Of a DNA stretch of 64,000 nt, positions 17,601 to 25,340 are shown piece by piece. Position numbers and translations under genes: made by a program. The first letter of the stretch is position 1. Each line of letters opens with the position of its first letter. Source of the DNA: an uncultured Woeseiaceae bacterium. Lineage in GTDB: Bacteria > Pseudomonadota > Gammaproteobacteria > Steroidobacterales > Woeseiaceae. Under the pieces are notes generated by a model. It saw only the letters and a program-made list of their open reading frames with translations. It was not told the DNA's origin and made no database searches. The stretch spans positions 186,001-250,000 of the forward strand of contig CALZJH010000004.1 of the NCBI GenBank assembly GCA_945787845.1, in the 5' to 3' direction.

Positions 17601-18907
17601 ATACCGAGTTGGGCGGTGTCAGGATAGGCGCGCCGCAACGCGTCGAGTAAGACCTCGCGCTTGGGTTCTTCGGCCGATGGGTCATCGAAAGACAGGCCCA
17701 GGTAAACAGGCGTCGCCGGCGGCGGATCCGTGCGTGCACAAAGTTCGACAAGATCGGCAACGCGCAGCGGTAATCCACCAACGCCAAAGACGATGGGCGA
17801 ACAGGCAGGTCGCGTCCCGGCTTGCGCTTGCCCGAGGCTGGCGCGAACCTCGCGGCATAGGGGTGGTTCGCCGGACAAGGGCGAAGCCATGCGTTCAAGC
17901 ACGAAGACGTGTTTGCATTGCTCGAGCGCTGCACCGATCGCAGCGGACGGGAACGGACGCAGTACATGAATGCCAAGGACTCCGACTTTTATCTTGTGCC
18001 GCTCGCGAACGAAGTCTGCGGCCACTCGCGCTGTCTCGAGCGCGGAGCCTTGCGCCATGATCACAATGCTCGCGTCGTCCACGCGGTAGTTGGAGACTGC
18101 CTCGTGTTGGCGGCCCGTCTTGCCCGCAAATGCCGCGAAAGACGCTTGCAGCGACTCGTCGACAAACGCGTCAAAATAGGGGCCGCGAGCGGCCGCTCCG
18201 AGCGCGAAGCTCCCTGGTTCAAACAAGGCACCTGTGAGCGCCGGCTCGTCGAGATCGTGCCAGGCGGGCACGCGCCGCCGCATTGCGCCGAACAGGAGCT
18301 TCTGCGCGGACGTCGGCGACTCGATTTGATCACGCGGGGAACCGAGGAAACCACTGACCTGCGCGGGCGATAGCAGGCGCGTGTCCTGCGGGGCGAGGGC
18401 GGTTTGCTCACTGTCCATGACAACCATCCCAGGTACCAGTGACGCCTCGGTCACGCGCCTGGCAATGTAGGTGAAGTCGATGGCCTCCTGCACATTGGCC
18501 GCAAACAACATGAAGAAACCGGAATCCGCACTGAGATGGACGCTTTCATGCCCACTGCCCAATGCTGCGCCATGTGCCGCGAGCGCGCGCGTGTTGAGAT
18601 GCAAGACCAGGGGCGCGTGTTTGCCTGCCGCGGACGTCAGCAGATCCTGGCTTGCCGCGATTTCCGTTCCGGACAGGAATGCGGCCGCGCGCCGGCCGGC
18701 CAGCGCCATGCCGGTGGCCGCGGCAACGCGACCCCGGGGACCTTCGGCGTTGTGCACCGCGTGGCTGGTAATGGCGGCTTCAGACAACGAGACCGCAGTG
18801 TTACCGTCGAGCACCGTGTCCAGACCTTCTTCGCGGATGTCTGATCCGGCAGGTGCCCCAAAGACCTTGCGGTACCAGCGGATGGCAATGCTACGCATAC
18901 CGGGCAT
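14642..18907 (-). CDS. PFOR-like 4Fe-4S protein lacking TPP and catalytic residues
   Basis: From ATG 18907, which overlaps the rnfB stop as TGATG, the product is 1421 aa. It follows the layout of pyruvate:ferredoxin oxidoreductase throughout. There is a pyrimidine-type domain (DGNTAV at residue 34, TRALAAHG near 106), a transketolase-C-like domain (265-390), a gamma-like domain (405-610), two ferredoxin clusters (Cys 696/699/702/706 and 830/833/836/840) and a C-terminal domain (VQAYAPSPRRHGF, LPLFRYDP). The YPITP motif, the catalytic Glu, the proximal-cluster cysteines, the GDG motif (here GSDE at 1128) and the SNTGGQ metal loop are all missing. It should not bind thiamine pyrophosphate. A Trp-x-TLQELAG motif (1349-1357) and a coiled coil end the protein. 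An electron-transfer or scaffold role for Rnf is inference. Confidence 0.85.
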   Translation of the reverse strand: MPGMRSIAIRWYRKVFGAPAGSDIREEGLDTVLDGNTAVSLSEAAITSHAVHNAEGPRGRVAAATGMALAGRRAAAFLSGTEIAASQDLLTSAAGKHAPLVLHLNTRALAAHGAALGSGHESVHLSADSGFFMLFAANVQEAIDFTYIARRVTEASLVPGMVVMDSEQTALAPQDTRLLSPAQVSGFLGSPRDQIESPTSAQKLLFGAMRRRVPAWHDLDEPALTGALFEPGSFALGAAARGPYFDAFVDESLQASFAAFAGKTGRQHEAVSNYRVDDASIVIMAQGSALETARVAADFVRERHKIKVGVLGIHVLRPFPSAAIGAALEQCKHVFVLERMASPLSGEPPLCREVRASLGQAQAGTRPACSPIVFGVGGLPLRVADLVELCARTDPPPATPVYLGLSFDDPSAEEPKREVLLDALRRAYPDTAQLGIRAARGTSRLRKENTLSIAIQRTTGDDNEGLLGAAGAILQQLDGGRIRSRPALTWERWRDTQLDWLTHGDASLQDPGDEVVADATLLSARSEVLLTDGTKTFHVPVDPDDTNAQEALLGGLFGVLQSAGLVDHKLRRIIAARRGLLETVPADRRDAMLASFQAGLEGVVERDGESTGTDPAASSWEGAVPAAVRHLARDDDHFASLPRFWDQTGILYRDGKTDRLTADPFLATGTMPPLSSTFHDTSGARTRLPVFDPSLCTGCGKCWTHCPDSAIGVVASSPAALIEAGIDRTGADAVRQVAAKLAARMISSNRKAEHPAPTFGEMLDEAYTWLKDKMPLPDERKQAIAEGIGEIRAAYGALPVAVTKPFFHDAEARKKDSAELLSVVVNPDACKSCGLCVSHCEPEALRGAAQDAAVLNHARDLWAVFTSTPDTASATLERVAEDPDVGAMAAILLSRYCQFALPGGDPAEAGSGEKIAVRMALSATEFQQQPIVQRFAKTLSEAGESVASLINETLSSTLAVDDLDAVSEKLRNTSSPRVDLQDLAESVGSGGGNHSVDTDLLLRLIDLSNSIATAHHRLIVGEHGLGRARYGLAIAGGSTAAWAGAFPHNPFQAPVLIDMSGDAAQLAAGLIEGHLQETTELIRLLRRARLEVDPPDGADWKREALASLCWQDLDPEEIALCPPLILVGSDEMLAGQGLSQLIWLLNSGLPVKVLVLSELDFGLLEEQTNNPRAILGLLALAQRKAFVAQTSIADTAHFAESLLHALRHAGPALVQAYAPSPRRHGFAPRESLAQAQRAVDCRALPLFRYDPAAEGVFGSRISLDGNPEDSQPSQTLADWALGQTRFASGFTTLADDAASPLPLPEWLRLNVASRKGKTPFVATLDGDDEHRHAVSRRLAEASAECLANWQTLQELAGIVTPFTERLEQDIRADLASEHEAALAAQKKASEAEIRDIREKTQAEIASTIRSRLLQLASKKRD

Positions 18908-19749
18908 CAGACGCCCCCCGCTTTTCTGGATTCCTGGTCCTGGAACTGCTCGCCCTCGAGCCACACGATCGAGCGCGTAGCGCATCGAAACACGGCCTCA
19001 GGGGCGGCCGGACCGCCTGCCGAATAATCGATCACGGGGAGGTTGTTTTCCATGCGTATTAGTCCGGGCGCGGCGTCCGCGACACACTTTCCGCAAGCGT
19101 CGCATGCGACTGAACAGAGCTGTGTTGCCGCCTCGCCCGCCAGCGGAATGTTGCATTGCACGAACAGGTTCTGGCTGAGCGGCACGAGTTCAAACAAGTC
19201 CCTGGGGCAGGCAGCAACGCAGTCCGGGCAGGCACGGCACTTCTCGGTGTCTACCTGAGGGAGACCGTTTTTATTCATATGAATCGCGTCGAAAGTGCAG
19301 GCGACTTCACAATCGCCCAGGCCAAGGCAGCCCCAGGAGCAGCCTTTCCCGCCGCCCGACACCATGGCGGCTGCCCGGCAGCCTTCAAAACCCTGGTATT
19401 CAGCAATCTGGTGCGCCTGCAAGCCACCGCCATTGCAGCGCAGCCGGGATACCAGCTTCTCCTGGCTGCCGGCATCCACTTCGAGAAACTCGGCAATTTG
19501 CTCGATGTTCTCTTTGGTACTGACGGTGCACTGGCTGGGGTCGACGGTCCCGGCCACGAGTTTTTCCGCAAACGGCAGGCACCCGGGTTGTCCGCATGCG
19601 CCGCAGTTGGTGCCCGGGAGTAATTCGTTGGTTACCTCAATGCGTGGGTCCTCGTCCACCTTCAGGAAGCGCTGCGCGATAGCGAGAATCGTTCCGAAGA
19701 ACAATCCGATCCCAACCATGATGGCCGGCGCTACGAGCAGGCTGTTCAT
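18907..19749 (-). CDS. rnfB: Ion-translocating oxidoreductase subunit RnfB, long form
   Basis: RnfB, 280 aa, is the ferredoxin-interacting subunit. It has an N-terminal membrane helix, then an Fe-S motif (NCGACGQPGCLPFAE), then a double-cluster ferredoxin domain (CSWGCLGLGDCEVAC and CRACPDCVAACP). A further Cys-rich segment follows (CNIPLAG, CSVACDACGKC, FRCATRSI). Gammaproteobacterial RnfB is usually about 190 aa, so the extra C-terminal Fe-S region resembles the longer Bacteroides/anaerobe type. Its ATG overlaps the upstream stop by one base (TGATG). Confidence 0.95.
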   Translation of the reverse strand: MNSLLVAPAIMVGIGLFFGTILAIAQRFLKVDEDPRIEVTNELLPGTNCGACGQPGCLPFAEKLVAGTVDPSQCTVSTKENIEQIAEFLEVDAGSQEKLVSRLRCNGGGLQAHQIAEYQGFEGCRAAAMVSGGGKGCSWGCLGLGDCEVACTFDAIHMNKNGLPQVDTEKCRACPDCVAACPRDLFELVPLSQNLFVQCNIPLAGEAATQLCSVACDACGKCVADAAPGLIRMENNLPVIDYSAGGPAAPEAVFRCATRSIVWLEGEQFQDQESRKAGGV

Positions 19750-22208
19750 CAGTTAAACGGCGCGGCGCGGGCTACCAGCTCGTCCAGCCCGGGCTCGTTG
19801 GGGTTCAGCGGTTTACCCGGGTGGATGCACTTGGCGGGGCAGATCTCGGCTGCCGCCACGAGGTCCGCATAGGTTCCCGCGTTCACATCCTTGATGATCG
19901 CCTGCTTGTCGCTGTTGTACGCGAACATCATTTTGTTCACGCCCATACAGTCGTCGCAGGTTGTGCACATCGACGTATCGAGCCAGGGCTCGTCAAAGCT
20001 GAGCTCTTCTTCCGGCTCCTCTTCGGGCTCGGGCTCTGGTTCGGGACTGACGTCGGAGGCGGTCTCGGTTTCGGTGGTCGGCAGGGGCGTCGGCATCGTG
20101 GCGAGCTGGCCGCCGTCGGCTACCACGCTGGAGAGATCGGCACCCATCAGGACGTCGACGAGCTGGCCCATGGCCTCACCAGCCGCTTCGCTACGCGCGC
20201 TCTCCAGCTCCTCCTCGTGTGCCTTCTTCAGTTGCTCCCGTTCGGCTTCGATCGCCGCCTGTTGTTCCTCGATAATTCGGTCGACAGCGGCTTCGACGTA
20301 GAAATTTTGCACGCCGGCAAGTTCCTGCAGGGTGCGCCAGTAGTTCAAGCGGTCGCGGCAGGCGAAGACGAGCGTACGGGATACGACCAGCCGCACGAGG
20401 ACACCCTTGTCATCGATACCCCAGACAAACGGCACCAGCCGATCAACGACCACCTCGCCGGCGCCGAGGAACTCGTCAACGGTTACCAGGTTCGGTGCCT
20501 CGAAGCCGGCGGGTACCACGCGGAAATGTTCGTGCAGCTCCGGCATCAGGAGTGCGTAGTCCGCAAACGTGAACGCAAGGTCCATCTCGGTCACTTCGCC
20601 GTCTGCGCTGCGAAATTCGAGCTTCTCAACGGGCCAGTCGCCGTCCGCCTGAGGGTTTCCGGTAAAGCTGACTCGCTCTGCGGCATGGTCGCCACGGTCC
20701 GGATTCACGAGGAGGTAGGGATGGGCGCGACCCTCGAGCGCAGCACTTGCAACGAACCAGGCATCGAGCAGTGGCTTCTCCGTCCTGCTCTGGGTACCGC
20801 GATTAATCAGGTGCAGGCCCGTCCGATTGCTGTCGAGGGCGCAAAGGAAGCCAGACAGCAGATCCTGGTGGCGCGCCGCCGACGACTGCGCGACAACAAC
20901 GTGGCGGTGACCGACACCGAAGTAGGCCAATTCAAAACGATAGGTATCGAAGGGCCCCTCACCGGCGCGCGCTGCCGGATTGTCATAGGCCCGAACCCAG
21001 GTCAATACCTGGACCGGGAGACGTGACCCCAGCAAATGTGAAAACGACGACAAGCCGTCGCCCGCGAGATAGTCGGCCGATGCCAGCGCTACGACTCGCG
21101 TTACAAGCTGCATTTCCTCGTCAGAGAAGGCCTGCCAGTCGAAACTGGCAAACCAGGAATCGTGTATCGCGGGATCGTAATTTCCGTCGATCTCCAGCGC
21201 TGCGATGCGCGCTGCAGCGAACAGCTGAGCGAATTGCGCAGCGTCCTCTGCGAACACCTCGGCCGCGGTTGTGCACGGAGTGTTGCTGGTGACGACCTCA
21301 AGTGCAGGCAAGTCGGTCAGTGCCGGGTCGTCGAGCTTGCCGACAAACCGGACCAGCACAGGATCATCTTGCCACGATTGCAATGTCTGCAAGGCTTGCT
21401 CAATGCGCTCGCGCCGTTCTGCGATCATGTCGACCGAACCGTGCGCGCGCTGTCCAAGCATTCCGGACAAGGCGCTCGTGTCGAAGTATTGCGACGCAGC
21501 ACCGGCTTCAGTCTTGCTCTTGCGGCCTTCTTCGCTTGTTGCTGCCTTGGCTTTCTCGACCTCCAGCAAGGAACGCAAGCCGTGGATGTGCTTGCTGACC
21601 TGCTGTCGAAACGCCTCGCGCCGATCGTCGTGCCGGTGACGAATGGCATGCACCATCAGGTGCAGCGACGTATGCGGTCCGTAGCCGAGGAACTGCCCAC
21701 CGGGCGCGATGGCGTCTGCGAGACGCGCCAGGTCGGCGGCCAGGACTTCGCGACTCTCGGGTTCCAGATCCAGCTGCTCCTGCATCGCCGTCGCAGCCGA
21801 CGCAAAAAAACCGGGTGCCTCGACGGGGTCAGGGTCTGCCAGTTTCTGCCGGATGTAGCGCTCGATCCAGGGAAGGTTATCTTTGAGTATCCGGGCGTTG
21901 TCGTCGCCGAGTGCAAACTCGTCAATCGCATCGAGCAGGTGTTCGCCCACCGGTTTGGCCAGCACCGCCTGCTCCGTGCCGTCGGGTGGTACGAGATACA
22001 GTGGGTACTGGTAACGAATGACTGACGCATCCCGGTAGGGATTGAGAAGGGCGGGCAATATGCCGCCGCTGGGCCGGGAGGTACTTGCGGTCGCTGCGGG
22101 CTCGCCGTAATGGAAACGGCGGAGTACGTCGAGCACATTGGTGCCGTCATCACCCACAATTTCGCCCTTGTCGGCTTCGTTACGTTTATTTTCCGTTACG
22201 GAATTCAT
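19749..22208 (-). CDS. PFOR-derived ferredoxin-tailed protein of the Rnf operon
   Basis: The 819-aa product has no family I can name with certainty. Its middle and C-terminal part parallels the neighbouring 1421-aa PFOR-like protein: LAGDGLSSFSHLLGSRLPVQ (382-401) matches LAGQGLSQLIWLLNSGLPVK there, and both carry a W-x-TLQELAG motif (624-632 here) followed by a coiled coil (640-685). A Glu/Pro-rich linker (705-740) then leads to a ferredoxin-like domain with Cys 748, 751, 754 and 790, plus Cys 794. The first ~300 residues are helical with no recognised motif. It probably relays electrons or holds the complex together. Confidence 0.75.
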   Translation of the reverse strand: MNSVTENKRNEADKGEIVGDDGTNVLDVLRRFHYGEPAATASTSRPSGGILPALLNPYRDASVIRYQYPLYLVPPDGTEQAVLAKPVGEHLLDAIDEFALGDDNARILKDNLPWIERYIRQKLADPDPVEAPGFFASAATAMQEQLDLEPESREVLAADLARLADAIAPGGQFLGYGPHTSLHLMVHAIRHRHDDRREAFRQQVSKHIHGLRSLLEVEKAKAATSEEGRKSKTEAGAASQYFDTSALSGMLGQRAHGSVDMIAERRERIEQALQTLQSWQDDPVLVRFVGKLDDPALTDLPALEVVTSNTPCTTAAEVFAEDAAQFAQLFAAARIAALEIDGNYDPAIHDSWFASFDWQAFSDEEMQLVTRVVALASADYLAGDGLSSFSHLLGSRLPVQVLTWVRAYDNPAARAGEGPFDTYRFELAYFGVGHRHVVVAQSSAARHQDLLSGFLCALDSNRTGLHLINRGTQSRTEKPLLDAWFVASAALEGRAHPYLLVNPDRGDHAAERVSFTGNPQADGDWPVEKLEFRSADGEVTEMDLAFTFADYALLMPELHEHFRVVPAGFEAPNLVTVDEFLGAGEVVVDRLVPFVWGIDDKGVLVRLVVSRTLVFACRDRLNYWRTLQELAGVQNFYVEAAVDRIIEEQQAAIEAEREQLKKAHEEELESARSEAAGEAMGQLVDVLMGADLSSVVADGGQLATMPTPLPTTETETASDVSPEPEPEPEEEPEEELSFDEPWLDTSMCTTCDDCMGVNKMMFAYNSDKQAIIKDVNAGTYADLVAAAEICPAKCIHPGKPLNPNEPGLDELVARAAPFN

Positions 22209-22236
22209 CGTGTCGGTCCGCTCAATGGCACGCCAG

Positions 22237-23190
22237 CTACAAGGCGAAATGATCCAGTGCTTCGTTCATGCCTGCCAACCTGTCCTCGATCGTCATATCG
22301 AGGCCGGTCGCAGTCATCTTGTCATACTGCGGTGCGTCGGGGTTGTGGTACAGGATGCCCAATGGCAAGACGCTGTCGTCCTCCGCCAACGCACGCGCTG
22401 CGGCGAGATCGGAGGGGTCGTGCTCGGCATTGTTCGGGAACAAACGCTTGACCATGTCGTCAACCTGGACGCCTTTTTCATGCGTCAGGAGCCGCATGCG
22501 CGCGGGTTCGTCCTGAAGGGCCTTGCCGATCGACTCCACGTAGACAGGGCAACGTTGAATGATGCGTACAAAGCTCGTTCCCTTGTGCTCGTGTGCTTTC
22601 TTGATGACCTCATGACGGAGCGGGGCATTCCAGTCGACGATCTGGGCGACAAAAGAAATATTCGTGATACCAAGGGTAACGGACAGCGGGTTGAGCGGCG
22701 GAAGCAGGGCGCCTGACGGGTGGGTGTTGGTCGGCACGTCGAGCGGCGTGGTTGGCGACGTCTGTTTCTTGGTCAGCCCGTAAATGCCGTTGTCGAATAC
22801 CAGGAGCGTGATGTCCATGTTGTAACGCATGGCATGGATCCAGTGGGCGGCACCAATCGAGAAGCAATCGCCGTCGCCGGTCGCGACCCAGACGTCCAGA
22901 TCAGGGCGCCGCGACTTGATACCGCAGGCGACAGGCAGTGCACGCCCGTGCAAGCCATGGAACCCGTACGTGCTCATGTAGTGCGGCAGGCGGCTGGAGC
23001 AGCCGATACCGGATACCGCCACCGTCTTCTCGGGTTTGATCTGCGAGTCGCGGCAAACGCGATGGACTGCAGCAAGGATGCCATGGTCGCCGCAACCTGT
23101 GCACCAGCGCGGCACCGCGCCGGTGTAGTCTTCCAGTGTGAAGTATCGATCCTTGACCTCGAGAGACCAATCACCTTTTAAGCCGAACAT
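22237..23190 (-). CDS. korB: 2-oxoacid:ferredoxin oxidoreductase beta subunit (KorB type)
   Basis: At 317 aa this matches the thiamine-pyrophosphate-binding beta subunit. The cluster cysteines are Cys30 and Cys33 (CTGCGDHG), Cys64 (GIGCSS) and Cys214 (QRCPVY). The TPP/Mg motif is intact: GDGD at 105-108 through DNGIYGL at 133-139, then KKQTSPTTP. This makes it catalytically competent, in contrast to the PFOR-like protein downstream. The substrate is a 2-oxoacid; 2-oxoglutarate is the most likely from the overall type, but pyruvate is not excluded. Confidence 0.92.
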   Translation of the reverse strand: MFGLKGDWSLEVKDRYFTLEDYTGAVPRWCTGCGDHGILAAVHRVCRDSQIKPEKTVAVSGIGCSSRLPHYMSTYGFHGLHGRALPVACGIKSRRPDLDVWVATGDGDCFSIGAAHWIHAMRYNMDITLLVFDNGIYGLTKKQTSPTTPLDVPTNTHPSGALLPPLNPLSVTLGITNISFVAQIVDWNAPLRHEVIKKAHEHKGTSFVRIIQRCPVYVESIGKALQDEPARMRLLTHEKGVQVDDMVKRLFPNNAEHDPSDLAAARALAEDDSVLPLGILYHNPDAPQYDKMTATGLDMTIEDRLAGMNEALDHFAL

Positions 23191-25340
23191 GCTTCTGCTC
23201 CTTCGATCTCTTCAAGTCGTGATTCGATGACGTTGTGGATAGTGCCGGGTTGCAGCGGGTGGCCCGGAACCTTGGACCAGCAGTCGATATCCATCAGCGT
23301 ATGCGCGCGCAGTACGAGCGCCAGCTGCGAGTAGCGACGGTTCTCTTCAGTAACGAGCGGTGAACCGGGTTCATCGCTGTAGTTGATCTCGATCGTCATC
23401 ACCTTCTTGAACCTCGAGAAAATTTCTTTCAGGCCGGGCTCCATCGGCGACAGGAAGCGGAGATGCACGGAGGACACCTTCAGACCCTGGGCCCTCGCGC
23501 GATCGACTGCTTCCTCGATGGCACCCAGCGTAGAGCCCCATCCGACAATGAGCAGGTCGCCTTCGGGATCACCGTGAACCTCGGGAGGCTTCATGGTGGC
23601 AAACATGGCGGCCAGTTTGCGGCTACGCATGTCCATGCCTTCCTGGTTGGATGCTGTGTCATAAGCGATCTTGCTATTGCGATTGTGTGCGAGCCCCGTG
23701 AGGATGTACTCGCCGCCGCGCATGCCCGGGATAGGCCGTTCCGACAGGCCGGTTTTTTCGTCCCAGTCAAAGGGCGCGACGTCCTCGTCCCAGTCAGACT
23801 GGTCCAGCGGCGGCGCGAACCACTCTTCGGTAACTTCCGGCCGCTCTATGGGCTGCACACCCGTGCCCAAGTTGGCATCGGTCAGCATGATCACCGGGGT
23901 ACGGAAGGACTCGGCCAGTCTGCGAGCCATGACCACGAAATGGAAACACTCTGAAATGGTCGCCGCCGCCATGACGATCTTGGGTGAGTCGCCTGGCGCA
24001 CCGTACAGGGTCGACAGCAGGTCGCCCTGTTCGACCTTCGTAGGCAGGCCGGTTGACGGACCGCCGCGTTGCACATCGATGATAACGAGCGGTACCTCGG
24101 CCATGACGGCAAGACCGATCATCTCGGTCTTCAGCGCCATGCCCGGCCCGGAGGTAATCGTGCACGCGGTTTTGCCCGCATACGACGCCCCGATCGCGAA
24201 TCCGATCGCAGCGATCTCGTCTTCCGCCTGGTGGACGAAGCCGCCGGTCAGGTGGAAATCTTCAGCGAGATAATGTGATGCGGATGTTGCCGGCGTAATG
24301 GGATACATCGCCACCATTTCGATGCCGGCAGCCATAACGCCCAGCCCGGCCGCGGTGTTGCCGTTCATGACGACCGCCGATTCGAGGCGATCCTCTTCGG
24401 AGGCCGGGATCTCGAACGAAAAGCCAATATGCTCGCGGGCGAATGCATAGCCGGCGTCGAACAGGTCGTGGTTAATATTGATGACCTTTTCGCTCTTCTT
24501 CTTGAAGATCTTGGCAATCTCGGCTTTCGCGATGTCGGTATCGCGGTGGTAAATGCTGCAGATCATGCCGAGGACAAACATATTCTTGCCCTTGCGGGGA
24601 TCGGGTACGAGCTTGAGGCACTCTTGCTGGATGGGCAGTTCGATGACATTGAGTCCCTGCGCCTCGAAATCGGCCAGCGCCTCCTTGTACTGGTTGCGGA
24701 TTCGCTCATCAGGATCTTCCGCCCACATGTTCTCCAGCAGGACGACCGTGCCTTTCCTGTAAGCGCGGTTCGAGATGCGGGAGTAGAGCACCTGCTCGTT
24801 GAACGCGACTACCACATCGGCCTCATCGCCCATATTGGTCATGTAATTCGACCCCATGCGAACGCGAATGCCGCTGGCACCCTGGCGTTCCCGGGCCGGC
24901 GGTTGAATCTCGGCCGGAATGATCTCGACGGTCCAGACACCGTTGCCCATCTTGCCGCTGACCAGCCCCAGGATCTGGCCGCACTTCTGTGCGCCCTCGC
25001 CGGAGTCGCTGACAATTTCGACAATATGCTGATCCACCTGGCGAACACCGCGCTGGAGCTCCAGGGGCTCGTCCGACTCATCGACAGGGTGGATCACAGC
25101 TGCAGCCGTGCCGTTCGCCTGTGTCGCCCGGATCTCGTCAAACCTGGAGCGGAATTCTTCGATTGCCTCCCAGCGAGCTTCCCGCGCGGTTTCGACGTCG
25201 TCGGTGTGCAGTGAGCGCCGCAAGTCGTAGCCAAGCGCGCCTCGCAGCGGCCGCGGGACGGCGAGCTTCACCCACCAGGTCTTGTCGCGCTTGAACAAGT
25301 ACTTGGTGTCGCCCGAGATTCGTGTTGTTGACATGCTCAT
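23178..25340 (-). CDS. korA: 2-oxoacid:ferredoxin oxidoreductase gamma-alpha fusion with integrase-type N-terminal domain
   Basis: The product is 720 aa. Residues 104-300 form the gamma domain (GRxxxG-like GEGAQKCGQILG) and 320-720 the alpha domain. The alpha domain has intact YPITPATS (346-353) and the QAEDE motif (371-375) holding the catalytic Glu. Residues 14-72 are unusual: YLFKRDKTWWVKLAVPRPLR and LRRSLHTDDVETAREAR resemble the DUF6538/arm-type domain normally at the N-terminus of tyrosine recombinases. Two in-frame ATGs exist, at 25340 and 25334; GGAG eight bases before the second favours 25334. It is the first gene of the operon. Confidence 0.9.
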   Translation of the reverse strand: MSMSTTRISGDTKYLFKRDKTWWVKLAVPRPLRGALGYDLRRSLHTDDVETAREARWEAIEEFRSRFDEIRATQANGTAAAVIHPVDESDEPLELQRGVRQVDQHIVEIVSDSGEGAQKCGQILGLVSGKMGNGVWTVEIIPAEIQPPARERQGASGIRVRMGSNYMTNMGDEADVVVAFNEQVLYSRISNRAYRKGTVVLLENMWAEDPDERIRNQYKEALADFEAQGLNVIELPIQQECLKLVPDPRKGKNMFVLGMICSIYHRDTDIAKAEIAKIFKKKSEKVININHDLFDAGYAFAREHIGFSFEIPASEEDRLESAVVMNGNTAAGLGVMAAGIEMVAMYPITPATSASHYLAEDFHLTGGFVHQAEDEIAAIGFAIGASYAGKTACTITSGPGMALKTEMIGLAVMAEVPLVIIDVQRGGPSTGLPTKVEQGDLLSTLYGAPGDSPKIVMAAATISECFHFVVMARRLAESFRTPVIMLTDANLGTGVQPIERPEVTEEWFAPPLDQSDWDEDVAPFDWDEKTGLSERPIPGMRGGEYILTGLAHNRNSKIAYDTASNQEGMDMRSRKLAAMFATMKPPEVHGDPEGDLLIVGWGSTLGAIEEAVDRARAQGLKVSSVHLRFLSPMEPGLKEIFSRFKKVMTIEINYSDEPGSPLVTEENRRYSQLALVLRAHTLMDIDCWSKVPGHPLQPGTIHNVIESRLEEIEGAEACSA

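Larger units (their letters stand above)
8682..25340 (-). other. KorAB-PFOR-like-Rnf operon
   Basis: Twelve minus-strand genes follow each other without a break: korA, korB, a ferredoxin-tailed 819-aa protein, rnfB, a 1421-aa PFOR-like protein, rnfC, D, G, E, A, a Cys-rich membrane peptide and an HExxH/TPR protein. Junctions are stop-start overlaps (TGATG, ATGA, GTGA, TAATG) or gaps of 3-28 bases, and korA/korB overlap by 13 bases. This is strong evidence for co-translation and a shared complex. A sigma-70-like promoter lies upstream at 25391-25419, and I see no internal terminator. Confidence 0.85.

Noticed and set aside
21044-21070. GDG triplet in the 819-aa protein read as a TPP motif
   Set aside because: Aligned to its neighbour and to PFOR it falls in the following helix, not at the TPP-binding GDG, and no metal-binding NTGGQ follows.
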